Source: a bacterium HR33
GTDB taxonomy: Bacteria; Gemmatimonadota; Gemmatimonadetes; Gemmatimonadales; GWC2-71-9
Assembly (NCBI GenBank): GCA_002923375.1
Contig: BEIJ01000001.1
Location: 806,001 to 870,000, forward strand
Direction: 5' to 3'
DNA: 64,000 nt
A program made the translations under genes and the position numbers. This document shows, piece by piece, positions 1-8,231 of this stretch; within the stretch, counting starts at the first letter, position 1; the number at the start of each line of letters is the position of its first letter. Below the pieces are notes generated by a model. It saw only the letters and a list, made by a program, of their open reading frames with translations, made no database searches and was not told where the DNA came from.

Positions 1-450
1 GTAGGCGTGCTGCGCCATCACCGCGAGGTCGCATGCCAGCTGGCTCTCATTGCCCCCTCCCACCGCCATGCCGTTCAGCCTCGCCACCACCGGCTTGCCC
101 GTGTTGAGGATGCTCTCGATGTACGCCCGGAACAAGCTCATGTACTTCCAGTAATCGCGCGGGTAAGAGACATACTTTTCCGCGTACTCCTTGACATCTC
201 CCCCGGTGCAAAAGGCGCGGTCACCCGCGCCCGTGAAAACGATCACTCCCACCGAGTCGTCAAAACTGGCGTCTCGAAATGCGGTGCTAAGCTCCTCCAA
301 GGTGAGTGTCGAATAAGCATTGTACCTCTCCGGGCGGTTGATCGTGATCCGGGCCACTCTCCCCGACTTGGAATAAAGAATTTCCCGAAACTCGAATTCC
401 TCGGCAGCGCGAGGAGCGAAGTGCCTCTCCTTTACCGCAACGCGGGACAT
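1..450 (-). CDS. Crotonase-family enoyl-CoA hydratase, BamA/Oah-like (C-terminus cut by window edge)
   Basis: Reading the minus strand from the ATG at 448-450 gives 150 codons that stay open to the window edge. Visible crotonase features are the oxyanion-hole strand FTGAGDRAFCTGGDVKEY near residue 75 and the second glycine segment NGMAVGGGNESQLACD near residue 125. The combination CTGGDVKEYAEKY followed by a KPV..RLNGM segment resembles 6-oxocyclohex-1-ene-1-carbonyl-CoA hydrolases (BamA/Oah) more than short-chain enoyl-CoA hydratases. The exact substrate is inference; a ring-cleavage or beta-oxidation step is possible. Its start lies inside the 3' end of the tetR gene (19-bp overlap), so the two are probably co-transcribed. 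The C-terminal half lies outside the window. Confidence 0.75.
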   Translation of the reverse strand, partial: MSRVAVKERHFAPRAAEEFEFREILYSKSGRVARITINRPERYNAYSTLTLEELSTAFRDASFDDSVGVIVFTGAGDRAFCTGGDVKEYAEKYVSYPRDYWKYMSLFRAYIESILNTGKPVVARLNGMAVGGGNESQLACDLAVMAQHAY

Positions 451-1103
451 AGCAATCCTCCGATCAAGAAGTCAGAAAATCTGCGCCCCAGCTCCTCCGC
501 ATTCAGGGTCCCATCGGGCCGGTACCAGCGCGCGATCCAGTTGACCGCGCCCAGGATCGCCAAAGCCGAGCTCTTCGGGTCCACCGCCCTGAAGGAGCCC
601 TCCGCAATCCCGTCCTCGATGGTCCGCCGCAGAAATGCTTCGTAACGATCCCGCAGAGCGACCACCCGCTTCCTTCTTTCAGGCGAAAGCGCCGAAATCT
701 CGAAAGCCAAAGGCGAACCCTGCAGAGTCTCGGTCATGACCCTCACGTGTTGCTCGATCAGATAGCGCAAGCGGTCCGCCGGGGAGGCGAAGCTACGCCG
801 CGCCCGCCGGACCAACGCCCCGAGTTCCAGCAGAGCATCCCGGTGGCACCGGTACAGGATGGTCTCTTTGTCGGGGAAGTAGTGATACAGGGCGCTAGCC
901 CGCACTCCTAAGTTCCGCGCGATGTCCTCCAAGGTCGTGGCGTGGTATCCCTTATCCTTGAAACCTCTGAGCGCGGCCCGCAGGATCGCCTCGCGGCGTG
1001 CCCGGCGCTTCGCCACCACTTTCGCGGAACAAGCAACCCGCTCCGGCTGGTACACTCCCGTGGAGCGCTCCAATGGCGAGCCTCCAAGTTTTTGAACCGC
1101 CAT
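432..1103 (-). CDS. TetR-family transcriptional repressor
   Basis: The 223-aa protein has a typical N-terminal TetR helix-turn-helix: residues about 33-80 include ATTLEDIARNLGVRASALYHYF and the following KETIL. A helical ligand-binding domain follows. Its overlap with the downstream crotonase gene suggests a regulator of acyl-CoA or aromatic-acid catabolism that responds to a CoA thioester, as PaaR-, FadR- and KstR-type TetR proteins do; this is inferred from context only. A perfect palindrome lies 18 bp before the start codon and is the best candidate for an autoregulatory operator. An ATG start with about 30 residues ahead of the HTH is slightly long, so a start nearer residue 27 is possible. 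Confidence 0.85.
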   Translation of the reverse strand: MAVQKLGGSPLERSTGVYQPERVACSAKVVAKRRARREAILRAALRGFKDKGYHATTLEDIARNLGVRASALYHYFPDKETILYRCHRDALLELGALVRRARRSFASPADRLRYLIEQHVRVMTETLQGSPLAFEISALSPERRKRVVALRDRYEAFLRRTIEDGIAEGSFRAVDPKSSALAILGAVNWIARWYRPDGTLNAEELGRRFSDFLIGGLLCPALR

Positions 1104-1120
1104 TCAATTTTCAGAGCGAG

Positions 1121-1130
1121 CGCTTAAGCG
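1121..1130. promoter_or_regulatory. Candidate TetR operator (10-bp palindrome)
   Basis: CGCTTAAGCG is a perfect palindrome 18 bp upstream of the tetR ATG, flanked by further GC-alternating sequence (gagcgag / tgcgtt). TetR-family acyl-CoA repressors commonly bind such sites over their own promoter. A second perfect palindrome, CCCTTAAGGG, lies at 1153-1162 just after the tryptophanase stop and may be a second half of the control region or a weak terminator. Confidence 0.4.
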
Positions 1131-1166
1131 TGCGTTAAACTTTTCCGAAGTTCCCTTAAGGGTTTC

Positions 1167-2525
1167 TTAAAGCTCTTCGAACCGCGCAGTGAAATGGCGC
1201 AACATCTGGGGGCGGTTCACCATCCTCAGGCCGCGAAAGCTGAAGCGCTGGGGATATAGCTCGGCGAAAGCCTCGACCACGTAGTCAATGTGACTCTGGG
1301 TGTATACCCGGCGCGGGATAGCCAGCCGGACCATCTCCCAGGGAGCCGCCCGCCCGTCCCCGTGAAACACACTGCCCACTTCCAAGGCACGGATGCCGGC
1401 GTGGCGGTAGAGAGCACAGACCAGCGCTTGCCCCGGGAACTGGGCCGGCGGGATGTGGGGGCACAGCGCGCCGGCGTCCACGAAGACCGCATGTCCCCCC
1501 GGAGGCTGAATAGTGCGATATCCCAGAGCGGACAGCTTTTCGCCGAGATACTCCACGGAGCGGACCCGGTAGGCGAGATAGTCTTCTTGGATCACTTCCT
1601 CCAGTCCCTGGGCCATCGCTTCCAGGTCGCGCCCCGCCAGGCCGCCGTAGGTTACGAACCCCTCGGTCAGGATCAACAGGCTTCCGGCTCGCTCGGCCAG
1701 TTCGCGGTCCCGCAGCAGAAGCATCCCGCCGATGTTGACCAGACCGTCCTTTTTTGCACTGATGGTCGCTCCGTCAGCCAAATCGAACATCTCCCGCACG
1801 ATCTCGCGCACCGAGCGATCTCGCTGGCCCGGTTCCCGGAGCTTGATGAAGTAGGCGTTCTCGGCGAACCGACAAGCGTCCAGGAACAAAGGGATTCCGT
1901 ACCGGTCGCACACCGAGCGCACCGCCCGCAGGTTCTCCAAACTGACCGGCTGCCCTCCGCCTGCGTTGTTGGTCACGGTCACCATGCAAAGAGGGACCCT
2001 TTGGGCTCCCACCTCGCGTATCAGAGCCTCCAATCGGTCTACATCCATGTTGCCCTTGAAGGGGTGCCAGACCTCCGGGGAGTGAGCCTCGGGAATCGGG
2101 AGGTCCACAGCCTCGGCGCCGGAGTGCTCGACGTTGGCCCTAGTGGTGTCGAAGTGCGTGTTGTTGGGCACAACCTTGCCCCGACCGCCCAGAAGCTCGA
2201 ACAGAATCCGCTCACTGGCGCGCCCTTGATGGGTCGGCAATACGTACTCGAACCCGGTCAGCTCCCGGACTCGCTCGTAAAAGCGGTAGAAACTTTCCGC
2301 TCCGGCGTAAGATTCGTCGCCTTGCATCATCCCGGCCCATTGCAGGCTGCTCATCGCTCCGGTCCCGCTGTCGGTCAGGAGGTCGATAAGTACGTCCCGG
2401 GCCGGGATGTTGAACAGATTGAAACCGGCCGCCCGCAGAATTTCCTCGCGTTCTTCCCGGGTGGTGAGCCTCAAGGGCTCGACCATCTTTATGCGAAAAG
2501 GTTCTATGATGGTTTTCAAGCACAC
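1167..2525 (-). CDS. tnaA: Tryptophanase (beta-eliminating PLP lyase)
   Basis: The 452-aa protein is the usual size for the tryptophanase/tyrosine phenol-lyase family. It starts in the family manner (EPFRIKMVEPLRL), carries LLTDSGTGAMS near residue 52 and the PLP-binding lysine in SAKKDGLVN (K259). The region IRALEVGSVFHGDG has a small hydrophobic residue (V) after the Glu where tyrosine phenol-lyases have Arg (MERG), which favours tryptophan as substrate. Known reaction: L-tryptophan to indole, pyruvate and ammonia. The start overlaps the 3' end of the small membrane-protein gene by 10 bp, so it sits at the end of the cytochrome-oxidase transcription unit, an unusual neighbour. Aromatic-acid lyase identity is firm; the Trp versus Tyr assignment is inference. 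Confidence 0.85.
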   Translation of the reverse strand: MCLKTIIEPFRIKMVEPLRLTTREEREEILRAAGFNLFNIPARDVLIDLLTDSGTGAMSSLQWAGMMQGDESYAGAESFYRFYERVRELTGFEYVLPTHQGRASERILFELLGGRGKVVPNNTHFDTTRANVEHSGAEAVDLPIPEAHSPEVWHPFKGNMDVDRLEALIREVGAQRVPLCMVTVTNNAGGGQPVSLENLRAVRSVCDRYGIPLFLDACRFAENAYFIKLREPGQRDRSVREIVREMFDLADGATISAKKDGLVNIGGMLLLRDRELAERAGSLLILTEGFVTYGGLAGRDLEAMAQGLEEVIQEDYLAYRVRSVEYLGEKLSALGYRTIQPPGGHAVFVDAGALCPHIPPAQFPGQALVCALYRHAGIRALEVGSVFHGDGRAAPWEMVRLAIPRRVYTQSHIDYVVEAFAELYPQRFSFRGLRMVNRPQMLRHFTARFEEL

Positions 2526-2665
2526 CCTCCCTGTCCGGCATCTCCTGCTTCGCCCGGCGAGCGCCGCTCCCGCTGCTCTTTCAGATGCACGGCAGCGCCC
2601 ACCGCTATCAGAATCGCCGGCACCGCGACGAGCAGGAGCATGGAGATTAGCATCGCTTGCGCCAT
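2516..2665 (-). CDS. Small single-pass membrane protein (49 aa)
   Basis: The protein begins MAQAMLISMLLLVAVPAIL, one hydrophobic helix (about residues 5-25) followed by a charged tail (KEQRERRSPGE). It follows the DUF488 gene by 11 bp and overlaps tnaA by 10 bp, so it is positioned inside the oxidase operon. The ATG at 2663-2665 is chosen because it begins directly before the helix; longer in-frame extensions are out-of-frame shadow of the DUF488 gene. No family is recognised. An accessory role at the oxidase is possible but unproven. Confidence 0.5.
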   Translation of the reverse strand: MAQAMLISMLLLVAVPAILIAVGAAVHLKEQRERRSPGEAGDAGQGGCA

Positions 2666-2676
2666 CGCCGGAAGAT

Positions 2677-3078
2677 TCAGTTTTTGGCGGAGTTTCTGTA
2701 AAGGAAGCCGGGAGAGCTTAGTTTCGCGAAGAGGTATTGCCGCAGCGCAACCGCGCAGTTGTGCAGCGGGTCCCGCGTGGAGTACAGCAGCGTCACTCGC
2801 TCTTTGCGGGCCGCCTGTGCCAGCGGCCACCAGAGTCTTCTCTTCGCGTCCAACTCCGCAAAGTACCGGGTCAAGAACTCCCCCCAGCGGTCGGGGCGAT
2901 CCTTGAACCGGCGCCACAAGGCGGCGCTCGGCGCCAAGTCGCGGAGCCACCCGTCCACACTGATCGCCTCCTGGCGGAGATGGCGGGGCCAGTTTCGGTC
3001 TACCAAAAAACGGATCCCGTCGTCGGCCGCAGGAGGATCCTCCGCTCTCTTGACCCTGATTCCGGGAGGTCTGCGCAT
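2677..3078 (-). CDS. DUF488-family protein
   Basis: This 133-aa protein shows the DUF488 pattern: VKRAEDPPAADDGIRFLVDR then NWPRHLRQE, WLRDLAPSAALW, and RWGEFLTRYFAEL, ending with a strand containing VTLLYSTRDPLHN where the family has a conserved YSAKD-like motif. DUF488 proteins are small cytosolic proteins of unknown biochemical role. The gene lies between coxIV (10 bp away) and the small membrane protein, so it is co-transcribed with the terminal oxidase. ATG start; length matches the family. Function is not assigned. Confidence 0.8.
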   Translation of the reverse strand: MRRPPGIRVKRAEDPPAADDGIRFLVDRNWPRHLRQEAISVDGWLRDLAPSAALWRRFKDRPDRWGEFLTRYFAELDAKRRLWWPLAQAARKERVTLLYSTRDPLHNCAVALRQYLFAKLSSPGFLYRNSAKN

Positions 3079-3088
3079 GAGGGTGCCT

Positions 3089-3382
3089 TCAGGGCCCTGC
3101 CTGCGGCAGCGAAATCGCTTCGGGAACCAGCAGAAAGAACAGGGCCGCCGCAGTGACGAACGTTGCCAACACCACGCTCAGTATCAGAGCGGCTCGCTCC
3201 AACCTCAGGTGCATGTACCAGGCGCCAATCATCGTCACCTTCAGCAACATGGCGAGCAAGATAAAGCTCACCACCAAGCCGCGAGCTAAGGGGGCGCCTT
3301 CCGCCACGATCATGCTGAGGGTGAGCGCGAGTAAAACGATCCAAACCAACCAGTAAGTCCGGTAGGGAGTTATCCGTTCCAT
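3089..3382 (-). CDS. Cytochrome c oxidase subunit IV (prokaryotic type)
   Basis: The 97-aa protein has three hydrophobic helices: YWLVWIVLLALTLSMIVAEG, LVVSFILLAMLLKVTMIGAW and LSVVLATFVTAAALFFLLVP. The MIGAWYMHLRLE segment at the end of helix 2 is typical of the small bacterial subunit IV (COX4_pro). It follows subunit III in the oxidase gene order. The ATG at 3380-3382 is used because it precedes the first helix; upstream codons are the antisense shadow of coxIII. It likely stabilises the oxidase and has no redox ligands. Confidence 0.85.
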   Translation of the reverse strand: MERITPYRTYWLVWIVLLALTLSMIVAEGAPLARGLVVSFILLAMLLKVTMIGAWYMHLRLERAALILSVVLATFVTAAALFFLLVPEAISLPQAGP

Positions 3383-3416
3383 GCCACCCTCCGGCCCGGC
3401 GCCACAGACGGCCCGC

Positions 3417-4049
3417 TCACAGCAGATAGAAAAGCGGGAAAATGAAACACCAGACCACGTCCACGAAATGCCAATAAAGGCCCGCCACCTCCACACCCAT
3501 CCCCGTGGCGCGGCCCCGCCACAGGCGCAAGGCAACCACGGTGAGAAGAATCACTCCGATCAGCACGTGGGATCCGTGGAACCCCGTGATCATGAAAAAG
3601 AACGCCGCAAAAGGCGCCGGGCCCCACGGGTTATGGGTAAGGCGCGCCCCTTCCGCAATCAACGTCGCCCACTCCGTGGCCTGGGCCAGCAGGAACAGCA
3701 AGCCTCCCAGAGCCGTAAGAGCCACGAACACCATCGCCCGCTTCAAGTCCCTTCGGTGCGCGGCTCCCACGGCCGTCGCCATCGTTGCGCTCGAGGTGAT
3801 CAGCACGAAAGTCATCGCGGCGATCTTCAGCATCGGAAAAACCTCGTTCTGCTCCGGCCATGCGGGGCTAGCAAGGCGCACGAACCCGTACGAGGCCAAG
3901 AACCCGGCGAACAGCAGGGCATCGGTGACCAGAAAAATCCACATCATCAGCTTTTGCCACGAAACGGCGAAGGGGGATACACCTCCCTGCCAATGCGCGA
4001 CCGGCGCCGCAGTCTCGGAAGATCCCATAGCAACAGTGGTCACCGCCAA
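3417..4049 (-). CDS. ctaE: Heme-copper oxidase subunit III (second copy in operon)
   Basis: The 210-aa protein is a five-helix form of subunit III. Hallmarks are KLMMWIFLVTDALLFAGF near the N-terminus, FFMITGFHGSHVLIGVI in the middle, and GLYWHFVDVVWCFIFP at the C-terminus. Subunit III lacks redox centres and supports proton uptake and stability of subunit I. It follows a distinct subunit III homologue by 21 bp, so this oxidase encodes two non-identical III-type subunits. The shorter N-terminus (about 27 residues before helix 1) matches five-helix bacterial forms. Confidence 0.9.
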   Translation of the reverse strand: MAVTTVAMGSSETAAPVAHWQGGVSPFAVSWQKLMMWIFLVTDALLFAGFLASYGFVRLASPAWPEQNEVFPMLKIAAMTFVLITSSATMATAVGAAHRRDLKRAMVFVALTALGGLLFLLAQATEWATLIAEGARLTHNPWGPAPFAAFFFMITGFHGSHVLIGVILLTVVALRLWRGRATGMGVEVAGLYWHFVDVVWCFIFPLFYLL

Positions 4050-4070
4050 ACCTCCGATCGTGGAGATTCT

Positions 4071-4661
4071 CTAAAGTGCGCCCAGCATGAAGAAGACGTA
4101 GAGCCAGAGCCCTCCAACGAAGTGCCAGTAGATTGCAGCGTGCCCCAAGCCCCGGTGTCCGAAAGCTCCGTAAGCGCCCGCCCGCAGCTTTCTCCAGCAC
4201 CAACCCAAGGCAACCAGCCCCCCTATGAGATGGCACCCGTGAACTGCCGAAAGCAGGTAGAAAAACGACGCGTACGGGCTGGAGGGCAAGAAGACGCCCT
4301 TTTCTACCAACACCAGCCAAGCCGCCGTCTGGCCCCCTAGAAACACGACCCCCAGTCCAAACGCTCCAGCTGTCCACCGCTCCGCCAGCGCGGTGGCGCC
4401 CCGGCGGATGGCTCGGCGCGAAAACTCCATTGTCAGGCTGGATGCCAAAATCACGCCCGTGTTCCACCAGAGAATCCCCGGTAAATCAATGGGAACCCAG
4501 TCCGGGGCGGTCCTGCGAATCAGGAGCGCAGCGGTGAAGGCGACGAACAGCATGGTCACCGAGGCGATAATCGCCACCAGGCCCATTGCGTACGGGGGTC
4601 GCGCCTCGGCCGGGCGCGGGGGCATCGGAAAACGCTCCAGGGCCATCGAGCCCACGGTCAC
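4071..4661 (-). CDS. Heme-copper oxidase subunit III-like protein (first copy)
   Basis: The 196-aa, five-helix protein shares the III fold: FYLLSAVHGCHLIGGLVALG and AIYWHFVGGLWLYVFFML correspond to the FHGSHVLIG and YWHFVDVVW segments of the neighbouring copy, but the sequence is clearly different. Its ATG overlaps the coxI stop by 4 bp, giving translational coupling. Paired subunit III genes are known in some bacterial oxidase operons, where one may be a CyoC/NorE-like companion. Whether both assemble into one complex cannot be told from sequence. Confidence 0.85.
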   Translation of the reverse strand: MTVGSMALERFPMPPRPAEARPPYAMGLVAIIASVTMLFVAFTAALLIRRTAPDWVPIDLPGILWWNTGVILASSLTMEFSRRAIRRGATALAERWTAGAFGLGVVFLGGQTAAWLVLVEKGVFLPSSPYASFFYLLSAVHGCHLIGGLVALGWCWRKLRAGAYGAFGHRGLGHAAIYWHFVGGLWLYVFFMLGAL

Positions 4662-6415
4662 GCCCGGACCTCCGCCGGCGGCTCGTCAGGCACCACCTGG
4701 GACCGGTAACCCGCGGCCCTCCCGTCGGTGCGGTACTCGTACGGCCCCCGGAAAACGCTGGGCAGCTCTCTCCAGTTGAGGTGAGGAGCGGGCGAGGGAG
4801 TGGTCCACTCCAAGGTGGCTGCCTCCCAGGGGTTGGCCTCCGCCTTCTGGCCGCGGAACATGCTCCAGAAAAAGTTCACCAGAAAAACCACCTGAGCAGC
4901 CGCGGCTAGAAAGAGCGCGATGCTGATGGGCAGGTTGAGCCAGGTGACCGAAGCGGTGTACTCGTAGGCCGTAGGATCGTAGGTCCTCCGGAGTACACCC
5001 CCGAGGCCCAGGAAGTGCATAGCTATGAAAGCGAAGAACACACCGACCGAAGTGGCCCAAAAATGGATCTTCCCGAGCCTCTGGTCGATCATTCGGCCGA
5101 ACATCTTGGGAAACCAGTAATAGGTCCCCGCGAAGATCCCGAAGGCGGTCACCACCCCGATCATGAAGTGGAAATGACCCACCACGAAGTAGGAGTCATG
5201 GAGGTACATGTCGGAGGACGCGGTTCCCAGCCAAAGGCCGCCCAGACCCCCGAGACCGATCGCCGCTATCATAGCCAGGGCGAACAGCATCGCCGGATGC
5301 AGGCGAATCTCGGCCCGCCACAGGCTGGCTATCAGATTCATCCCCAATACCGCAAACGGTACTGTGATCGCCACCGTCGCAACCGAGAAATACTCCCCCA
5401 GGTAAGGGTTCATCCCGCTGGTGAACATGTGGTGCCCCCACACGATCATGCTCAGCACCCCGATCACCAGCAAAGCCCAAATGGACGTGCGATAGCCGAA
5501 CACCGGCCGCCGGCCGAATACGGCCACTACGTCGAAGGCAATCCCGATCGCCGGTAGCACCAGGATGTACACCTCCGGGTGCCCCAGGAACCAAAAGAGG
5601 TGCTGAAACAGCAGGGGGGTACCCCCCGAATGCTCCAGAACCTGCCCTCCTACCACCAGACCCGACGGCAGGAAGAAACTCGTTCCCCCATGCCGATCCA
5701 AAAGAAGCATGATTGCAGCAGCGGTCAGCGCGGGAAATGCCAGAATCCCTAGTACCGAAGAAATGAACAACGTCCACACGGTGAGCGGCATGCGAAACAT
5801 CGACATGCCCTTGGTTCGGAGATTCAAAATCGTGGTTACAAAGTTCAGGCTACCCATCGTAAAGGAAGCAATGAACAGCGCCATGCCCAGAAGCCACAGC
5901 GTCTGCCCCCAGCCAGACCCCGGGACCGCCTGCGGAAGGGCTGAAAGCGGAGGATAGGCGGTCCATCCGGCGGCGGCCGCCCCGTCGGGAACGAAAAACG
6001 AGGCGATCATCAGAATGCACGCCGGAACCGCGGTCCAGTAGGAGAGCATGTTGAGCACCGGGTAGGCCATGTCGCGAGCACCGATGTGCAGAGGGATGAT
6101 GAAGTTCCCGAATCCGCTCACCAGGGCGAAGGAGATGACGAAAAAGACCATCACGGTGCCGTGCATGGTCACCAGGCTGAGGTACCGCTCCGGAAGCAGC
6201 ACGCCATCCTGATACAGCCCGGGGAACAGTCGCGACAGCAGGGGCAGGTTCGCATGAGGCCAGGCGAGCTGAATCCGGATCAGTATCGACCACCCGACGG
6301 CAAAAAGACCCATGAAGAACGCAGTCAAGAGATACTGCTTCCCGATGGTCTTGTGATCGGTACTGAAGAGGTACCTGCGAATAAAACTCTCGGCGTGTAC
6401 CGCTTCCGCACTCAT
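4658..6415 (-). CDS. ctaD: Cytochrome c oxidase subunit I (A-type heme-copper oxidase)
   Basis: The 585-aa catalytic subunit reduces O2 to water and pumps protons. Visible ligands and channel motifs: HGTVMVFFVISF carries the first low-spin heme His, LGHPEVYILVLPA has the CuB His-Tyr pair and the A1-type glutamate, WGHHMFTSGM has the two other CuB histidines, and VVGHFHFMIG carries the high-spin and second low-spin heme His. GARDMAYPVLNMLSYW contains the D-channel aspartate region. Twelve or more membrane helices are expected. The gene overlaps coxII and the first subunit III gene by 4 bp on each side. The GHPEVYI glutamate supports A1 rather than A2 or B type. Confidence 0.95.
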   Translation of the reverse strand: MSAEAVHAESFIRRYLFSTDHKTIGKQYLLTAFFMGLFAVGWSILIRIQLAWPHANLPLLSRLFPGLYQDGVLLPERYLSLVTMHGTVMVFFVISFALVSGFGNFIIPLHIGARDMAYPVLNMLSYWTAVPACILMIASFFVPDGAAAAGWTAYPPLSALPQAVPGSGWGQTLWLLGMALFIASFTMGSLNFVTTILNLRTKGMSMFRMPLTVWTLFISSVLGILAFPALTAAAIMLLLDRHGGTSFFLPSGLVVGGQVLEHSGGTPLLFQHLFWFLGHPEVYILVLPAIGIAFDVVAVFGRRPVFGYRTSIWALLVIGVLSMIVWGHHMFTSGMNPYLGEYFSVATVAITVPFAVLGMNLIASLWRAEIRLHPAMLFALAMIAAIGLGGLGGLWLGTASSDMYLHDSYFVVGHFHFMIGVVTAFGIFAGTYYWFPKMFGRMIDQRLGKIHFWATSVGVFFAFIAMHFLGLGGVLRRTYDPTAYEYTASVTWLNLPISIALFLAAAAQVVFLVNFFWSMFRGQKAEANPWEAATLEWTTPSPAPHLNWRELPSVFRGPYEYRTDGRAAGYRSQVVPDEPPAEVRA

Positions 6416-7233
6416 TGCAGCGCCCCGTTCTGACCTTCAAGCCAGGTATCGAATTCTTCTGCCGGGTGCACTATCACCCGGGCCCCCATTCGATAGTGTC
6501 CCAAGCCGCAAAGCTCCGCACAGGCAATCTGATAGCTGCCGGCCCGGGAAGGCACGAAGGTGATAGCCGTTATCATTCCCGGCACCACGTCCTGCTTCAC
6601 CCTGAACTCGGGAATTGAAAAACTGTGCAGCACATCCCGCGAGCGGAGCCTTACGTGAACCGGCCTGCCGGCGGGCAAGTGAAGAGCGTTGCGAACCACC
6701 ACGTCGTCACGACCCGCCGGATCCTCGGGCACCAGGCCCAAGGGGTTGGCCGTCGCATCTACCAGATGAGGATCCCGCCGCCCGAACACCCCGTCGGGTC
6801 CCGGGTAACGAACCCACCACTCGAATTGCTGCGCATTGACCTCGACAACCAGGGCGCCGGGCGGCGGAGCTCCGTAAACTCTCTTCCAAACCGGCAATCC
6901 CTTAACCAGCACACCAACCTCCGCTATGACCGCCATCCCCAACACCGGCACCAGGGACCACCAGCGCTCGAGCCGGGGATCGGACCTCGGCGCCGGCGAA
7001 GGCAATCCCCTGCCATAACGCCACAGAAACGCCACCAGCGCCGCAGCCCCGATCACCAGAACCGCTCCGGTGGCAAAGAGCAGATACCGTATCAGGGAGT
7101 CCACCCTGGCTCCCTCCTCCGAAGCGACGGGAGGCTTCCAATCGTGGGCAAACCCAATCACGGTAACAGCCGCGATGGCTACAAAAAGGGCCGCAAGGGC
7201 AAAGACTTCGCGCTTTTGACCACCGGTAGTCAT
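6412..7233 (-). CDS. ctaC: Cytochrome c oxidase subunit II (CuA subunit)
   Basis: The 273-aa protein has two N-terminal helices (about residues 12-30 and 48-70, plus a third hydrophobic stretch near 90-110) and a periplasmic cupredoxin domain. The binuclear CuA site is intact: a His in VLHSFSIPEF and CAELCGLGHYRM give the C-x3-C-x3-H-x2-M pattern. There is no fused cytochrome c domain, so a separate c-type electron donor is needed. It is the first gene of the oxidase operon and diverges from a sigma-factor gene across a very short intergenic region, suggesting a shared control region. ATG start at 7231-7233. Confidence 0.93.
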   Translation of the reverse strand: MTTGGQKREVFALAALFVAIAAVTVIGFAHDWKPPVASEEGARVDSLIRYLLFATGAVLVIGAAALVAFLWRYGRGLPSPAPRSDPRLERWWSLVPVLGMAVIAEVGVLVKGLPVWKRVYGAPPPGALVVEVNAQQFEWWVRYPGPDGVFGRRDPHLVDATANPLGLVPEDPAGRDDVVVRNALHLPAGRPVHVRLRSRDVLHSFSIPEFRVKQDVVPGMITAITFVPSRAGSYQIACAELCGLGHYRMGARVIVHPAEEFDTWLEGQNGALQ

Positions 7234-7300
7234 GGTACCGTTGCATGAAGAGGGGTTAATTCACTTTTCATTCTGCCTCCACACAGAAGGAAATATCCCT

Positions 7301-8017
7301 TTGCCCCGAATTAACGTGACACGCAACGCCCAACCCCTGCCCACAACGACACCCCTTCCCCGCCGCACCCCAACGGCGTTCACCTGCCCCTTGCGCGGTC
7401 CCTGTTTCGCCTCAGCCCTGTCCCCATTCCCCTCCTACAAGGCCTGCAACCGCGCCGTCGCCGCCTATCGAAGCGCCAAGGACGAACAGCACCGCCAGCG
7501 CATCGCTCGCCACCTCTACCTCCGCTTTCTCCCGCTTGTGCGAAAAACCCTCTACCGGTTCTGCCACCGATTTCGGCCCGCCTCCCGCTGCTACTCGGGA
7601 GCCTGCCTCCCCGAAGAGCTGCTGGGTGAGAGCTACTTGGCCTTTGTGAAAGCCCTAGAGCAGTTCGATCCCAAGAAGGGTTTGGACTTCGTCGGATACG
7701 CCAGCCAAAGACTATACTGGTATCTCGAGCACCGGGCCCGCCGACTGCAACCAGCCGGCAGCCAGCTCGAGATCTCCGACCGCCGCGAGCGGCCCGCTTC
7801 CGCCTCGGAGGAAGAAAACCGCCTGCTAGATCGCCTCTTGGCCGAAGACTTGCTGGATAGAGTTTCCCCTGAGGACCGGGCACTCCTGCGGCGCTACGCC
7901 TCAGGATACCGCCTGTGTGAAATCGCCACTCAAAGCGGCACCTCCGAGCACGCCCTGCGCAAGCGCCTAGAGCGGGTGAGACGACGCCTGCGTGCCCTAG
8001 TGCGGCCTCGGTCCTAA
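7301..8017 (+). CDS. Sigma-70-like sigma factor
   Basis: The protein has a sigma region 2-like helix set (LPEELLGESYLAFVKALEQF, then FVGYASQRLYWYLEHRARR) and a C-terminal region-4 helix-turn-helix (YRLCEIATQSGTSEHALRKR). It probably binds core RNA polymerase and directs an alternative regulon. I place the start at the TTG at 7301, preceded by AGAAGG at 7285-7290, giving 238 aa. The reading frame is open upstream to 7232, but that stretch overlaps the coxII start and looks non-coding. Divergence from the oxidase operon makes regulation of the oxidase a reasonable guess. No anti-sigma gene is adjacent. Confidence 0.75.
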   Translation: MPRINVTRNAQPLPTTTPLPRRTPTAFTCPLRGPCFASALSPFPSYKACNRAVAAYRSAKDEQHRQRIARHLYLRFLPLVRKTLYRFCHRFRPASRCYSGACLPEELLGESYLAFVKALEQFDPKKGLDFVGYASQRLYWYLEHRARRLQPAGSQLEISDRRERPASASEEENRLLDRLLAEDLLDRVSPEDRALLRRYASGYRLCEIATQSGTSEHALRKRLERVRRRLRALVRPRS

Positions 8018-8110
8018 AGACTTCTTGGCCCGGCCCAGCGGTGCTGCGGTAGCAGGCCCTAGCGCCAGAGCCTGCAAGGACACCCCTCAGCGAATCCCTA
8101 GCTAACGGGC

Positions 8111-8134
8111 GATCCCCGGCCGTAGCGGGGAATC
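8111..8134 (+). terminator. Possible terminator hairpin after the sigma-factor gene
   Basis: GATCCCCG (8111-8118) pairs with CGGGG-AATC (8126-8134) around a 7-nt loop with one bulged base. It lies about 95 bp after the sigma-factor stop and before feoA. There is no clear U tract, so it may be only a weak or Rho-assisted stop. Confidence 0.3.
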
Positions 8135-8179
8135 CTCATGCGCACGGGGCACTTGAATTTAGGTGCAGGGCATCTTTTA

Positions 8180-8195
8180 TTTAGGCGGAGCTAAA
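8180..8195 (+). promoter_or_regulatory. Candidate iron-regulator (DtxR/IdeR-type) operator upstream of feoAB
   Basis: TTTAGGCGGAGCTAAA has inverted TTTAG/CTAAA ends and lies 36 bp before the feoA start codon. A second TTTAGG half-site occurs at about 8157-8163. DtxR/IdeR boxes are built from TTAGG/CCTAA half-sites and often control ferrous iron uptake. The match is partial, so the assignment is inference. Confidence 0.35.
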
Positions 8196-8231
8196 CCAAG
8201 CCATGAGGCGGTGGGGAAATTGGAGTACCCA

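Noticed and set aside
1-645. Plus-strand frame at the window start
   Set aside because: It is antisense to the crotonase and TetR genes, which show clear family motifs.
3381-4340. 319-aa plus-strand frame in the oxidase region
   Set aside because: Antisense of the two subunit III genes; composition is His/Arg/Pro-rich with no domain.
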